A stretch of DNA of 64,000 nucleotides, taken from NCBI GenBank assembly GCA_041737835.1, contig JBGSQY010000072.1. One strand, given 5' to 3'. The number at the start of each line of letters is the position of its first letter. Positions within the stretch are counted from its first letter, which is position 1. This document shows, in pieces, positions 52,281 through 60,184 of the stretch. The notes under the pieces are model-generated. The model did no database searches. It saw nothing but the letters and a program-made list of their open reading frames with translations, and was not told the DNA's origin. Position numbers and translations under genes: made by a program. The DNA is from Bythopirellula sp041737835 (GTDB lineage: Bacteria; Planctomycetota; Planctomycetia; Pirellulales; Lacipirellulaceae).

Positions 52281-52543
52281 AGCAACTGTCGATCCTAATC
52301 GGCAACTTACGAAATTTCAAGCGGCTTGCCGAAAATAGTCGTTGATTCCCTCTGTAATCCGCATTACCTGGCACTGTACCAACGGTCAACTCGTAAGCGC
52401 GCTAATAGCAACACGCTTGCTGGCAATGATCGGAAAAATGGGCATTGCAGTTCCCCATTCGGGATAGCATGGTCCTTCCCGACTCACTTTTACGCTGTAA
52501 AAACAAGCGAAAACGGTGGTCAGCCGTATGTCACGCGATTTTA

Positions 52544-52580
52544 AGAAAGCGCTTGCATTCATTGGCGGCCTGCCTATAAT
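52544..52580 (+). promoter_or_regulatory. Sigma-70 promoter with overlapping operator
   Basis: A -35 TTGCAT (52553-52558), a 16-bp spacer and a -10 TATAAT (52575-52580) form a strong promoter reading toward 53021. A third operator-like motif, AGAAAGCGCTTGCA (52544-52557), overlaps the -35 box, so a bound repressor would block it. Transcription would begin near 52587, giving a leader of about 430 nt. Confidence 0.6.
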
Positions 52581-52621
52581 CAATCGGTATCAGAGCCATT
52601 TTCATGGTCTGGCTTTTCATG

Positions 52622-52940
52622 CAACACGACACATCGGGTCAGGATGTGTGTTGGTGAGGGATCTTTAGTTCAGTTCGAGCTCCAATGATTCGTGTTCCTA
52701 CGAAATGGCCAGGAGGTTCTTGTTCGCGGTTTGATTCCTAGGGAATCGCTACTGCTGATTGAGGGCGAGACGGCGGAAGCTAGCGGAAAGAACGAGTTGA
52801 GGTGGATGTGAGGCAAAAACACCAACCAAAACCTCTTTGCGGGCAGCAGAGGTTTGGTGGGCGCTGCGGCGGCGAAAGTCCCTGTCCCGGTGACTTTCTC
52901 TCCAGCGTTCGACGCGTCCCATCGAAGGGCTGTTCGATGG
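52622..52940 (+). ncRNA. Hairpin-rich 5' leader, possible cis-regulatory RNA
   Basis: Four stems can be drawn: CAACAC.ACACATC with GATGTGT.GTTG (52622-52653), an ACCTCT/AGAGGT-containing stem (52822-52860), GAAAGTC with GACTTTC (52874-52898), and CCATCGAA with TTCGATGG around 6 nt (52919-52940). The leader precedes the PEP-CTERM gene at 53021 and resembles no RNA family known to me. Confidence 0.45.
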
Positions 52941-53020
52941 AATCGTAACTGTAAGAGGGCAGACAAAACACCCGGGACACTCATCGATGATTCGAGATCT
53001 ACTTTTGGAGGGAGTGATAT

Positions 53021-54487
53021 ATGAAACTGCGTATTTTTGCAGCCACGCTGATGGCGCTGGCTTCACTGAGTTGTTATCAAGCTCAGGCTGTTGAGCTCAT
53101 TACCAACGGCGGCTTTGTTCCTGCCCCTGCACCGCAACCGGCCCCTTTTTGGAATTTGCAGGAGTTTGTCTCAACGACACTGACGCCGATCGATTCGGCA
53201 GAAGTGCTGAACAATTCCAACTCCGCGCAAGAGGGTGTTCGGCAGTTGTTCCTCAAAGCTTTTGCTGGAGGCGGCACGGCGGGTCCCAATAATTTGACCA
53301 ATGCGATCCTTTCCCAAACCGTGACGGGTACCGCCGGTCAGGAATACACCTTCTCGGGCTGGTCACGTTACGAAGCTAACTATTCCGGCGGCGTGGAAAC
53401 ACTTGCCGCCAGTTCACCGTTGGGTGCCGTGGCGTCACCGACGACCAACGAATTCATGATCGAATTCTTGAATGGCAGCAATTCGGTGATCGGCTCGCCC
53501 TTTATCTTGGATGTGACAGAAGATCGCATTGCCCAAATCGGCTTCGATCCCGAATTCCATTTCGCCAACGACAATGTTCTCTATCAGCACACGTTGAATG
53601 CCGTGGCTCCCGCGGGCACCGCGCAAGTTCGCGTCACAGCTGCTGCTCGGGATATGGTTTTCAACACCAATCCCGCCCAATCAGCGTTCTACGATAGCTT
53701 TTCGCTGAAGACGACGAGCGATCCTGTGACTGAGATCTTGCTGAATCCTGGTTTGGAAGATGCTTCTCCCCCTGTTCCCAACGGCCTCGAGGATTGGGAT
53801 ATTGTCATTAACGATCCAGCGCCTGTACCGACCACAGAATTATTTCGTGGAGTTGGCTTTGCCAATCGCTTGGCCGGGGGTGGTAACGGGGTTTGGATTA
53901 GCTCCTTCCTTGGTGAGGTCGCCACGCCAGTGAGTGGCAATATCACGCAAACCGTGGAAGCTGTTCCGGGTGGCGAGTACACCTTCAGTGGCTGGGCTCG
54001 TTTCGAGACGAACTACAACACCGAAAGTACCTTCTTCGAAGTGGCCTTCCTCGATGGCGGTGGCAATGTGATTGGAACTCCCGAAACTCTTGATCTGGTT
54101 GATAACGGCCAGCTCAACGACGGAGCGTGGCTGCAGCACACCATCGAAGCGACGGCTCCTGCCGGTGCAGTCAGCGTTCGTGTTGGCGGTGGGCTTCTCA
54201 ATGGTGTCACCACCACTGGCGCACAATCGGCCTTTTTTGACGATTTTTCCCTCATGTTGGCCAACGCCAGCCTGCCGGGCGATTTCGATAACGATGGGGA
54301 CGTCGATGGTCGTGATTTCCTGGCTTGGCAGCGCAACCCCAGCGTTGGCAACCTGGCTGATTGGCAAGCGGCTTACAACGGCGGCAATCTGGCTGCAATT
54401 GGTAGCGTTCCCGAGCCAACCACGATCCTCAGCTTGGCTGTCGGGTTGGTGGTCTGTGGCTTGAGCCGTCGCGGTCGCATTGCGTAA
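53021..54487 (+). CDS. PEP-CTERM secreted protein with tandem beta-domains and dockerin-like repeat
   Basis: The 488-residue product has a signal peptide (MKLRIFAATLMALASLSCYQ, then AQA), two related domains of about 190 residues (ITNGGF...EYTFSGWSRYE and LLNPGLED...EYTFSGWARFE), the EF-hand-like segment GDFDNDGDVDGRDFLAWQR and a PEP-CTERM tail SVPEPTTILSLAVGLVVCG. The domains are probably carbohydrate-binding-like beta sandwiches, an inference from their form. It is divergent from the related gene at 51155, and its strong GGAGG site and 430-nt leader are noted separately. Confidence 0.87.
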   Translation: MKLRIFAATLMALASLSCYQAQAVELITNGGFVPAPAPQPAPFWNLQEFVSTTLTPIDSAEVLNNSNSAQEGVRQLFLKAFAGGGTAGPNNLTNAILSQTVTGTAGQEYTFSGWSRYEANYSGGVETLAASSPLGAVASPTTNEFMIEFLNGSNSVIGSPFILDVTEDRIAQIGFDPEFHFANDNVLYQHTLNAVAPAGTAQVRVTAAARDMVFNTNPAQSAFYDSFSLKTTSDPVTEILLNPGLEDASPPVPNGLEDWDIVINDPAPVPTTELFRGVGFANRLAGGGNGVWISSFLGEVATPVSGNITQTVEAVPGGEYTFSGWARFETNYNTESTFFEVAFLDGGGNVIGTPETLDLVDNGQLNDGAWLQHTIEATAPAGAVSVRVGGGLLNGVTTTGAQSAFFDDFSLMLANASLPGDFDNDGDVDGRDFLAWQRNPSVGNLADWQAAYNGGNLAAIGSVPEPTTILSLAVGLVVCGLSRRGRIA

Positions 54488-54573
54488 GTGACGGATTGTT
54501 TCATTGAATGATGGTTGCGAATACTTTCCATAGCGGAATGCTATTCGCACCAGAGGGATTTTGAAGTTACGAG

Positions 54574-54610
54574 GGGAAACCGAATCGATGCCGAGTCGGT
54601 TCGGTTTCCC
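54574..54610 (+). terminator. Intrinsic terminator
   Basis: A perfect stem of GGGAAACCGAA and TTCGGTTTCCC around a short loop is followed by TTGTCTTT, about 90 nt after the PEP-CTERM stop. Confidence 0.75.
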
Positions 54611-54729
54611 TTGTCTTTAAGGGAAGAGGGATATCGCCCTGTGTGACAGGGAATGGGCTTAGTCGCTGGTGATTAAGCTTGGAACAGATGAAAGAGAACA
54701 GGCAGATCATTCGAGGAGAAGTGTCCATC

Positions 54730-55923
54730 ATGTCCAATACCAATCGAACCGTGAGACAGGGATTCACGCTCGTCGAGTTATTGGTGGTTATCGCGATCAT
54801 CGGTGTCTTAGTGGCTTTACTGCTGCCGGCTATCCAGGCGGCACGTGAGGCTGCTCGCCGAACGCAATGCTCGAACCAACTGCGACAAATTGGCATCGCC
54901 ATGCAGAACCACGTGAGCGCACTCAAGGTGTTCCCGACGGGTGGTTCTGTTAACGGTGCCAGAATTGAAGACTATACAAAAGGAAGTCTCAACAACCCGG
55001 GCGCTCCTAATTCAGCGAATACTCAAGGACTAAGTTGGGCTTATCAAATTCTGCCCTATTTGGAACAAGCTAACGCGAGTGCGATGAAGAAAACCAATGA
55101 ATTATCAAGAGTCATCATCGAGGGCTACTTTTGCCCCTCGCGTCGTGCTCCAACCATCAATTCGGTTAGTCAGCGAGCCTTGATGGATTATGCCGCGGCA
55201 CAGCCCTATACCTACAAGAGCCCCACTACCGCAGGAGAAATTCCTTGGTCGCAACCAGGCGGTTCTTTACCACCATTCCCTGTTGAAAGATTTTCACCCT
55301 ATACGCCAACCGCTAGAACTTTTGTACAGCAAGCCTTTTGGTGCACGGGTGGCGGCAATGGTGGACCTTTACCGGACAACGCCGTTTACGATGGCGTGAT
55401 CGTCAGAACTCCCTACCGAGTTTCTGGTTGTAATCCTGCCTCAGATTGCGCTGGAGCAACCGCAACGACTGCCGCTCGTGGCCAGTTTGCTGTCAACGTT
55501 CCCCGTGCCGTCGAGCCAGGGCAAATTACTGATGGGACAAGCAATACATTTGTTGTCGGCGAGAAAGTTGTTCGCTCGGACCTCTACGAAGGACTTAATA
55601 CCAACACCGGTGGTGCACTCCCCTCCGATGACTTGGGGTGGAGCGATGGCTGGGATCCTGATGTCATGCGATTTTCAGGTCTTCAGCCAATTAATGACGG
55701 GGATGCCGGGATCTGTTTTAACTCTGATACTCAGATTGCCAATGCGTGTTCTGGCCTGAATGGAAGCGACGTGTATTTCTTCGGTGCCGCCCATCCCTCG
55801 GGGATGAACGTGGTTTACGCAGATGCGTCGGTTCACTTTTACTCGTTCGACATCAACAATGCTTTGTTTAATGCGATGGCGACGAGAAACTTTGGCGAAA
55901 CCGTTGACACGGCGGGCCTGTAA
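54730..55923 (+). CDS. DUF1559 prepilin-like protein
   Basis: The 397-residue product has the type IV-like prepilin start RQGFTLVELLVVIAIIGVLV (prepilin peptidase would cut before the Phe) and the DUF1559 continuation LLPAIQAAREAARRTQCSNQ and LRQIGIAMQNH. The C-terminal domain contains the motifs ITDGTSNTFVVGEKV, FFGAAHPSGMNVVYADASVHF typical of the family. Planctomycetes carry tens of these genes; they are thought to be exported surface fibre components. GAGGAGAAG lies upstream of the ATG at 54730. Confidence 0.94.
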   Translation: MSNTNRTVRQGFTLVELLVVIAIIGVLVALLLPAIQAAREAARRTQCSNQLRQIGIAMQNHVSALKVFPTGGSVNGARIEDYTKGSLNNPGAPNSANTQGLSWAYQILPYLEQANASAMKKTNELSRVIIEGYFCPSRRAPTINSVSQRALMDYAAAQPYTYKSPTTAGEIPWSQPGGSLPPFPVERFSPYTPTARTFVQQAFWCTGGGNGGPLPDNAVYDGVIVRTPYRVSGCNPASDCAGATATTAARGQFAVNVPRAVEPGQITDGTSNTFVVGEKVVRSDLYEGLNTNTGGALPSDDLGWSDGWDPDVMRFSGLQPINDGDAGICFNSDTQIANACSGLNGSDVYFFGAAHPSGMNVVYADASVHFYSFDINNALFNAMATRNFGETVDTAGL

Positions 55924-56526
55924 GTTGAATTGATATTCACCAAATTAAGAACCCGTCGTTGAGCAATCAACGACGGGTTTTTTCGTGCGCGGCCGGATTA
56001 CTTACAGAATCCGAGGTCAAAGACCTCAGCCACAGAATTCTCGTTAGCCGCGAGGCGCAGCGCGTCGCAGACGAGCGCGCAACGGTGGCCAAATTTAGCG
56101 CATGAAATGGCCGCGCGGATGTGATATGGTTTTATCTGACGAGCCTCCCGCGTAAGCGGGGGGAGTTTTGCAGGTCGGACCGAGTGGAGAGAGTTCCGGC
56201 AATGAACGTGTGTTCGTAATGCCATGCCGGAACTAGCGTTACTCGTTCCGGCCTACGCCCGAGCAATAAAGACACTGCCGGACAAGACAAGCCAGCGAGT
56301 GGCACCCCATGCTGCGCGTTACTTTGAAATTACCGACTGTCCAATCGAACTTGATCACTCGGAGGCGTGACGAAGTTGCAAAAGTTGATCAAGATGACAA
56401 AGTTCCTTCCCGCTGCTTGGCACCAACAAGAGCCGCCAACCAAGCAAACCTGACCAAGCTGGCAATACTCAAGGAGAACAAAGATACCCCTAGAATAATG
56501 CTGGGAATTGATCGTTCCGTAGTTCC
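55924..56526. other. Intergenic region with several hairpins
   Basis: No credible gene. Apart from the terminator at 55950-55985 it holds CTCCCGC-GTAA-GCGGGGGGAG followed by TTTT (56145-56169), and a perfect 10-bp inverted repeat AGTTCCGGCA / TGCCGGAACT (56192-56201 and 56225-56234). Confidence 0.55.
55950..55985 (+). terminator. Intrinsic terminator
   Basis: A perfect 12-bp stem AACCCGTCGTTG / CAACGACGGGTT with a 6-nt loop and a T run, 27 nt after the DUF1559 stop. Confidence 0.93.
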
Positions 56527-56787
56527 TTACGGTGTTTCATCCATGTGAACCTTAAGACAACACATAGACTTGCACGGCTTTTCCCGCGGCAACTCGATCC
56601 TAAGTTCTTCTGGCGATTGCGAATAAGTCGGAGCAATCGTCGAACCAAGAAGCTCGACCTTCGCAATATTTCCGGCAAATTGAGACTTCGACAACGCTCG
56701 AATCGAAAGGGTTCCGTCCTCTGGCCATTTGGAAAAGAACACGTAAATTGCTTGATCCTTGGCCGTAAAGTCAATGTCTTCGTCTTG
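56527..56787 (-). pseudogene. 3' remnant of a GH29 alpha-L-fucosidase gene
   Basis: About 87 codons match the C-terminal end of GH29 fucosidases as I recall it: FFSKWPEDGTLSIRALSK, GNIAKVELLGSTIAPT, EELRIELPREKPCKSM. All of the catalytic barrel is missing. Upstream on this strand the match ends abruptly near 56788, where an aldose-epimerase-like frame begins on the other strand. The remnant is therefore the left part of a deletion junction. Confidence 0.7.
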
Positions 56788-56788
56788 G

Positions 56789-57286
56789 CGTCTAGTTGTT
56801 GTTCCCGAGCTTGGCGGCAAGATCGTTTCTTTCTTGTCACTTCGCACCGGCCGAGAGTGGCTGTGGAAGAATCCTCACATACCATTCGCTAAGCCAGTTA
56901 AGGACACCACCGACTTTGGTTTACACGACTCGGTGGGATGGGACGAAATCTTTCCCACGGTGAATCCCTGTTCAATGCCAGGAACAGGGTGGGGAGATCT
57001 CCAACTCACCGATCACGGCGAACTGTGGTATCGCCCATGGCGGATCGTCAATCCAAAGACTGAGGCTCAGGCGATAGAGCTAACGCTGCACGTCGAACCC
57101 GACGATTTACCGCTTCGATTTGTGCTAACGCTAAGATTGACGACTGACGCTCTCGAAGTTGACTATCAGCTCACGAACACCGGCGGTCAATCGCTCCCCT
57201 ACTTGTGGGCCGCTCATCCCCATATCGCAATCGAACCTGGCAATGAAATCCTTATTCCGGAACGCCGCCCGGCAAGGGCGGACTAA
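56789..57286 (+). pseudogene. Aldose epimerase (galactose mutarotase-like) fragment, truncated at both ends
   Basis: The frame has the fold typical of galactose mutarotase-like proteins: VVVPELGGKIVSFLSLRTGREWLW, then SVGWDEIFPTVNPC, GTGWGDLQLTDHGELWYRPW and LPYLWAAHPHIAIEPG with the His that usually belongs to the active site. The N-terminal residues before PELGGK are cut off at the junction with the fucosidase fragment, and the C-terminal half after EILIPERRP is missing. It is a broken copy; expression is unlikely. Confidence 0.75.
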
Positions 57287-58228
57287 AGTCCTATCGATGA
57301 CAATTGCTCAGAAACCTTCGCGATGTTCCACACATAAATCTTTCCATCCGCACAGGCGAGGGCAAGGCACTTTCCATCGGGTGACCATTGCCAGAACCAA
57401 ACCCCACTATTTGTTGGAGAATTAGGCAGATCGAAATTTATTTTGGGTTGGTCGATGTTTATTAAACTCAAACCCACACGTTTCCACTTTACTGCGGCCC
57501 ACTCTCCGCTGCGACTTACATTGACCCCGGAGACGCGAAGATCAGGTGGGTCGGAGCGAAGGACATCTCGAATCACGCGATCTGCTTTAATGTCGTGAAG
57601 CTGCAGATTACCCTCCGAACTAACGAGCAAGACATGTGTTCCGTTAGGCAAAAACCCGAGAGGGCTCACTTCGGGCGCCACTTTAGCTTGCGGCACTTCG
57701 CGCGGAAGATGTGATATCTCATCGTACTGAGTAACGCAGTGACTGCACCAAGTAAACTCGTTAGTTTTAGGCGCGAATGTGCAGTAAAAATAGACGCCCG
57801 GCATCTCGAGGTTTGCCACCTCTTGAACTTTAAGTGAAGCCTCAGCCGAGTCGACTTTCTGCTCCGCAACGAGATTCCACAGCCAAACACCTCCTTCACC
57901 AGCGGCCCCGAGTTTCTTTCCATCTTCGCTAAAGGATACTCGCCAAATATTCCCTGTCTCGCGAGGCCTGGCCAACAATTGCCTTTTTTTCAGATCCCAA
58001 ACCTCAACACCGCCGCCCCAGCCACCAATGGCAATCCACTGTCCGCTAGGATGGAAGTCGACGGATTGGAATGGCTCCGCGGCTTGCCCCGCGGCTGCTC
58101 GGTGATTCAAGCACCACCGCCAGCGCCGTTCAAGCCAACTAATCGGCCGCGCTACGATGGGGTCGCCCGCGAGGTATCGTCGGAGCTCGTCGGCCACTTC
58201 CTGGGCTGAGTCATATCCGTCGACTGGG
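57283..58228 (-). pseudogene. WD40 C-terminal part of a frameshifted Ser/Thr kinase gene
   Basis: The frame continues the kinase gene after a one-base shift: YDSAQEVADELRRYL in the shifted frame follows directly on KSPSRR of the kinase. WD40-type blades follow (SVDFHPSGQWIAIGGWGGGV, SGEWAAVKWKRVGLSL, QWSPDGKCLALACADGKIYV). The usual transmembrane helix after RRWRWCLNHRAA is missing, so there is also an internal deletion. The 3' end abuts the aldose epimerase remnant. Confidence 0.75.
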
Positions 58229-59383
58229 CGATTTTTCCATGCACTTCAAGGTGATTGTTTCAAGGTCTTTGGTAAGATTGGAGTTGAGGTGACGCGGGCT
58301 AGGTGGCTCGTCATGAATGACCTGATGCATGATCATGCGTGCGTTACCACGAAACGGCAGCTCGCCTGTCAGAACTTGAAACAGAATCACACCCAGCGAA
58401 TAGACATCACTGCGACGATCTGCAGTGTGAGCATCGCCTTGCGCTTGCTCAGGCGACATATACGCAGGCGTGCCAAGCACTTGGCCTTCGAGGGTCATAG
58501 TTACTTCTCCGATTTCACGCCGTGCGAGGCCAAAATCGGTAAGGTGCGGTTCTCCTTCAGAGTCGATGAGTATGTTGGCGGGCTTGAGATCGCGATGCAC
58601 CACGCCTTGCGCATGGGCATGTTCAAGCGCTTCAGCAATCTTAGAGCAAAGTTGGGCGGCTTCGCGTCCGGTGAGACGCTGATCGACGAGCCAATCACTT
58701 AGCGTGATCCCTTGAACGAAGTCGCTAACGATATAAACGTGCTCGCCATCGCGACCAACTTCGTACACGGTCACAATATTAGGGTGCCGCAGTTGGGCAG
58801 CCGCGCGCGCTTCACGAAAGAACTTTTCTTGCTCATCCGCTGTCATTGCGCCATGACGCGGAATCTTAATGGCAACGTCACGGTCGAGTTCACTGTCGTG
58901 CGCCTTCCACACGCTACCGAAACTACCAACCCCTACACGGGCAATGAGTTCGAACCGTCCGATCCTGGACAAGGTCCCCGCCTTTGGAGTTGGTGACGAA
59001 TCGACGAGACTGAAGTGACTACCGCAAGATTGGCAAGTCAGGTCCGTCAGTAACGTATCGACGGCAACTTCGAGAGGTGAGCGACAATTAGGACAGCGAA
59101 CTTCTAGACGACTTGAGTTGTCGTCAGACTTGCGACCGGACCTCGCACTAATCGCATAGTTCGATAGCTTGAGCCGTCGTCGTACATCCGTTGGCAGAAC
59201 ATCCTCGGTAGAGCTCCTCACTTTCGGATCATCGCCACTCTCTAGTTGATCGAACTCCTTCCAAAGCTCTTGGCAGTTCGGACATACTTGGACGTGAGCA
59301 AGAAGTTCGTGGAAGTCAGTATCGTTCTCTGACGTTTCCAAGATCAGTTGAACGGCTTCTCGCGTTGGACACTGGTTCATCAT
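58211..59383 (-). CDS. Ser/Thr protein kinase with zinc-finger N-terminus, truncated by frameshift
   Basis: The 390-residue product has an N-terminal zf-HC2-like segment (MMNQCPTREAV to VCPNCQELWKEFDQ), a zinc ribbon (VRCPNCRSPLE...CQSCG), then the catalytic domain: GVGSFGSVWKAHD, VAIKIPR, VHRDLKPANIL, LTDFGLA, GTPAYMSPEQAQG, RRSDVYSLGVILF. It stops at KSPSRRI* where intact relatives read into a membrane helix and WD40 repeats; the sequence carries one extra base. The catalytic domain is nearly complete, so a soluble kinase could still be made. The start overlaps the ECF sigma gene by 4 nt. Confidence 0.85.
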   Translation of the reverse strand: MMNQCPTREAVQLILETSENDTDFHELLAHVQVCPNCQELWKEFDQLESGDDPKVRSSTEDVLPTDVRRRLKLSNYAISARSGRKSDDNSSRLEVRCPNCRSPLEVAVDTLLTDLTCQSCGSHFSLVDSSPTPKAGTLSRIGRFELIARVGVGSFGSVWKAHDSELDRDVAIKIPRHGAMTADEQEKFFREARAAAQLRHPNIVTVYEVGRDGEHVYIVSDFVQGITLSDWLVDQRLTGREAAQLCSKIAEALEHAHAQGVVHRDLKPANILIDSEGEPHLTDFGLARREIGEVTMTLEGQVLGTPAYMSPEQAQGDAHTADRRSDVYSLGVILFQVLTGELPFRGNARMIMHQVIHDEPPSPRHLNSNLTKDLETITLKCMEKSPSRRI

Positions 59384-59988
59384 GCGGATGGTTCGTCGCC
59401 AGATTCCAGTTCCTGGACGGCGGTCCTCAAAAGCAGCTTCACACGGTGATTGGCCATGTTGACGGCAGCAACAGACATACTCAACGCCGAGGCAACTTCA
59501 CTGGCCGATTGTCGTTCGAGAGTACGACGTTCAAACACACACCAGGTAGATTCCTGGACTCGCGATTTGACGCGACGCATAGCTTCCGCCTGAAGCTCAA
59601 GGTCAAAGTCTTCAGCCAATTGCTCTTGGAGACTCTTTCGAGCTTCGACGTTGTCCAGGGCTGCATACGGAGCTTGTTGACCTGTCGTGTGACGTTGACC
59701 ACTCTGTACGGCGTCTGCAATGGCATGGTTAGTTACGGTCTTCAACCAACCACGATAGCTGCCGCGACTCGGATCGTAGACAAATCGCTGCATGTTGACG
59801 ACAAGCTTGACGAGCACATTCTGGGCGATTTCCTCGCAATCGGCATCCTGTAATCCCCGTGCACGGCACCAAGCGAAGATCCTAGGAGCATAACGATCCA
59901 CGAACTCTTCCCAGGCTTGTTGGTCAGCCGGGTTTCGTACCCGCCAGAGTAGTGAGGCTGGGGTTAAAGAGCCGTCAAGAAATTCCAT
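59380..59988 (-). CDS. Planctomycete-type ECF RNA polymerase sigma factor
   Basis: The 202-residue product has sigma-70 region 2 (LLWRVRNPADQQAWEEFVDRY, IFAWCRARGLQDADCEEIAQ, then VLVKLVVNMQRFVYD and GSYRGWLKTVTNHAIADAV) and region 4 (ESTWCVFERRTLERQSASEV, ASALSMSVAAVNMANHRV). It is of the planctomycete ECF type often coupled with a Ser/Thr kinase. It overlaps that kinase by 4 nt. The zinc-finger-like N-terminus of the kinase may act as the sigma-binding part, an inference. The ATG at 59988 is preferred to the TTG at 60003. Confidence 0.9.
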   Translation of the reverse strand: MEFLDGSLTPASLLWRVRNPADQQAWEEFVDRYAPRIFAWCRARGLQDADCEEIAQNVLVKLVVNMQRFVYDPSRGSYRGWLKTVTNHAIADAVQSGQRHTTGQQAPYAALDNVEARKSLQEQLAEDFDLELQAEAMRRVKSRVQESTWCVFERRTLERQSASEVASALSMSVAAVNMANHRVKLLLRTAVQELESGDEPSA

Positions 59989-60184
59989 TGCCGCGGACCT
60001 CAAAGTTACTGCGCGGCCTTCAGCGCCACGATGAAATCTCAGAATTTATAGTGTCACGCGTTAGTTTTCGGTGCCCAGACCAGTATAGCTAGGTAGTATC
60101 GCTTAAAATGTAACCCTGACTCATGTTAAGTCGACATCTAAGTACTGTAAACCGGCCAGCGATCTTGGGCTTTCCCACGAGTCT

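Larger units (their letters stand above)
51953..53020. other. 1-kb regulatory region between divergent PEP-CTERM genes
   Basis: No credible coding frame lies here. The region holds three LacI/cre-like operator motifs, a sigma-70 promoter at 52553-52580 and a hairpin-rich leader ahead of 53021; each is listed separately. Confidence 0.65.

Noticed and set aside
55998..56225. Short minus-strand frame after the DUF1559 gene
   Set aside because: It covers hairpin repeats and has no recognisable protein character.
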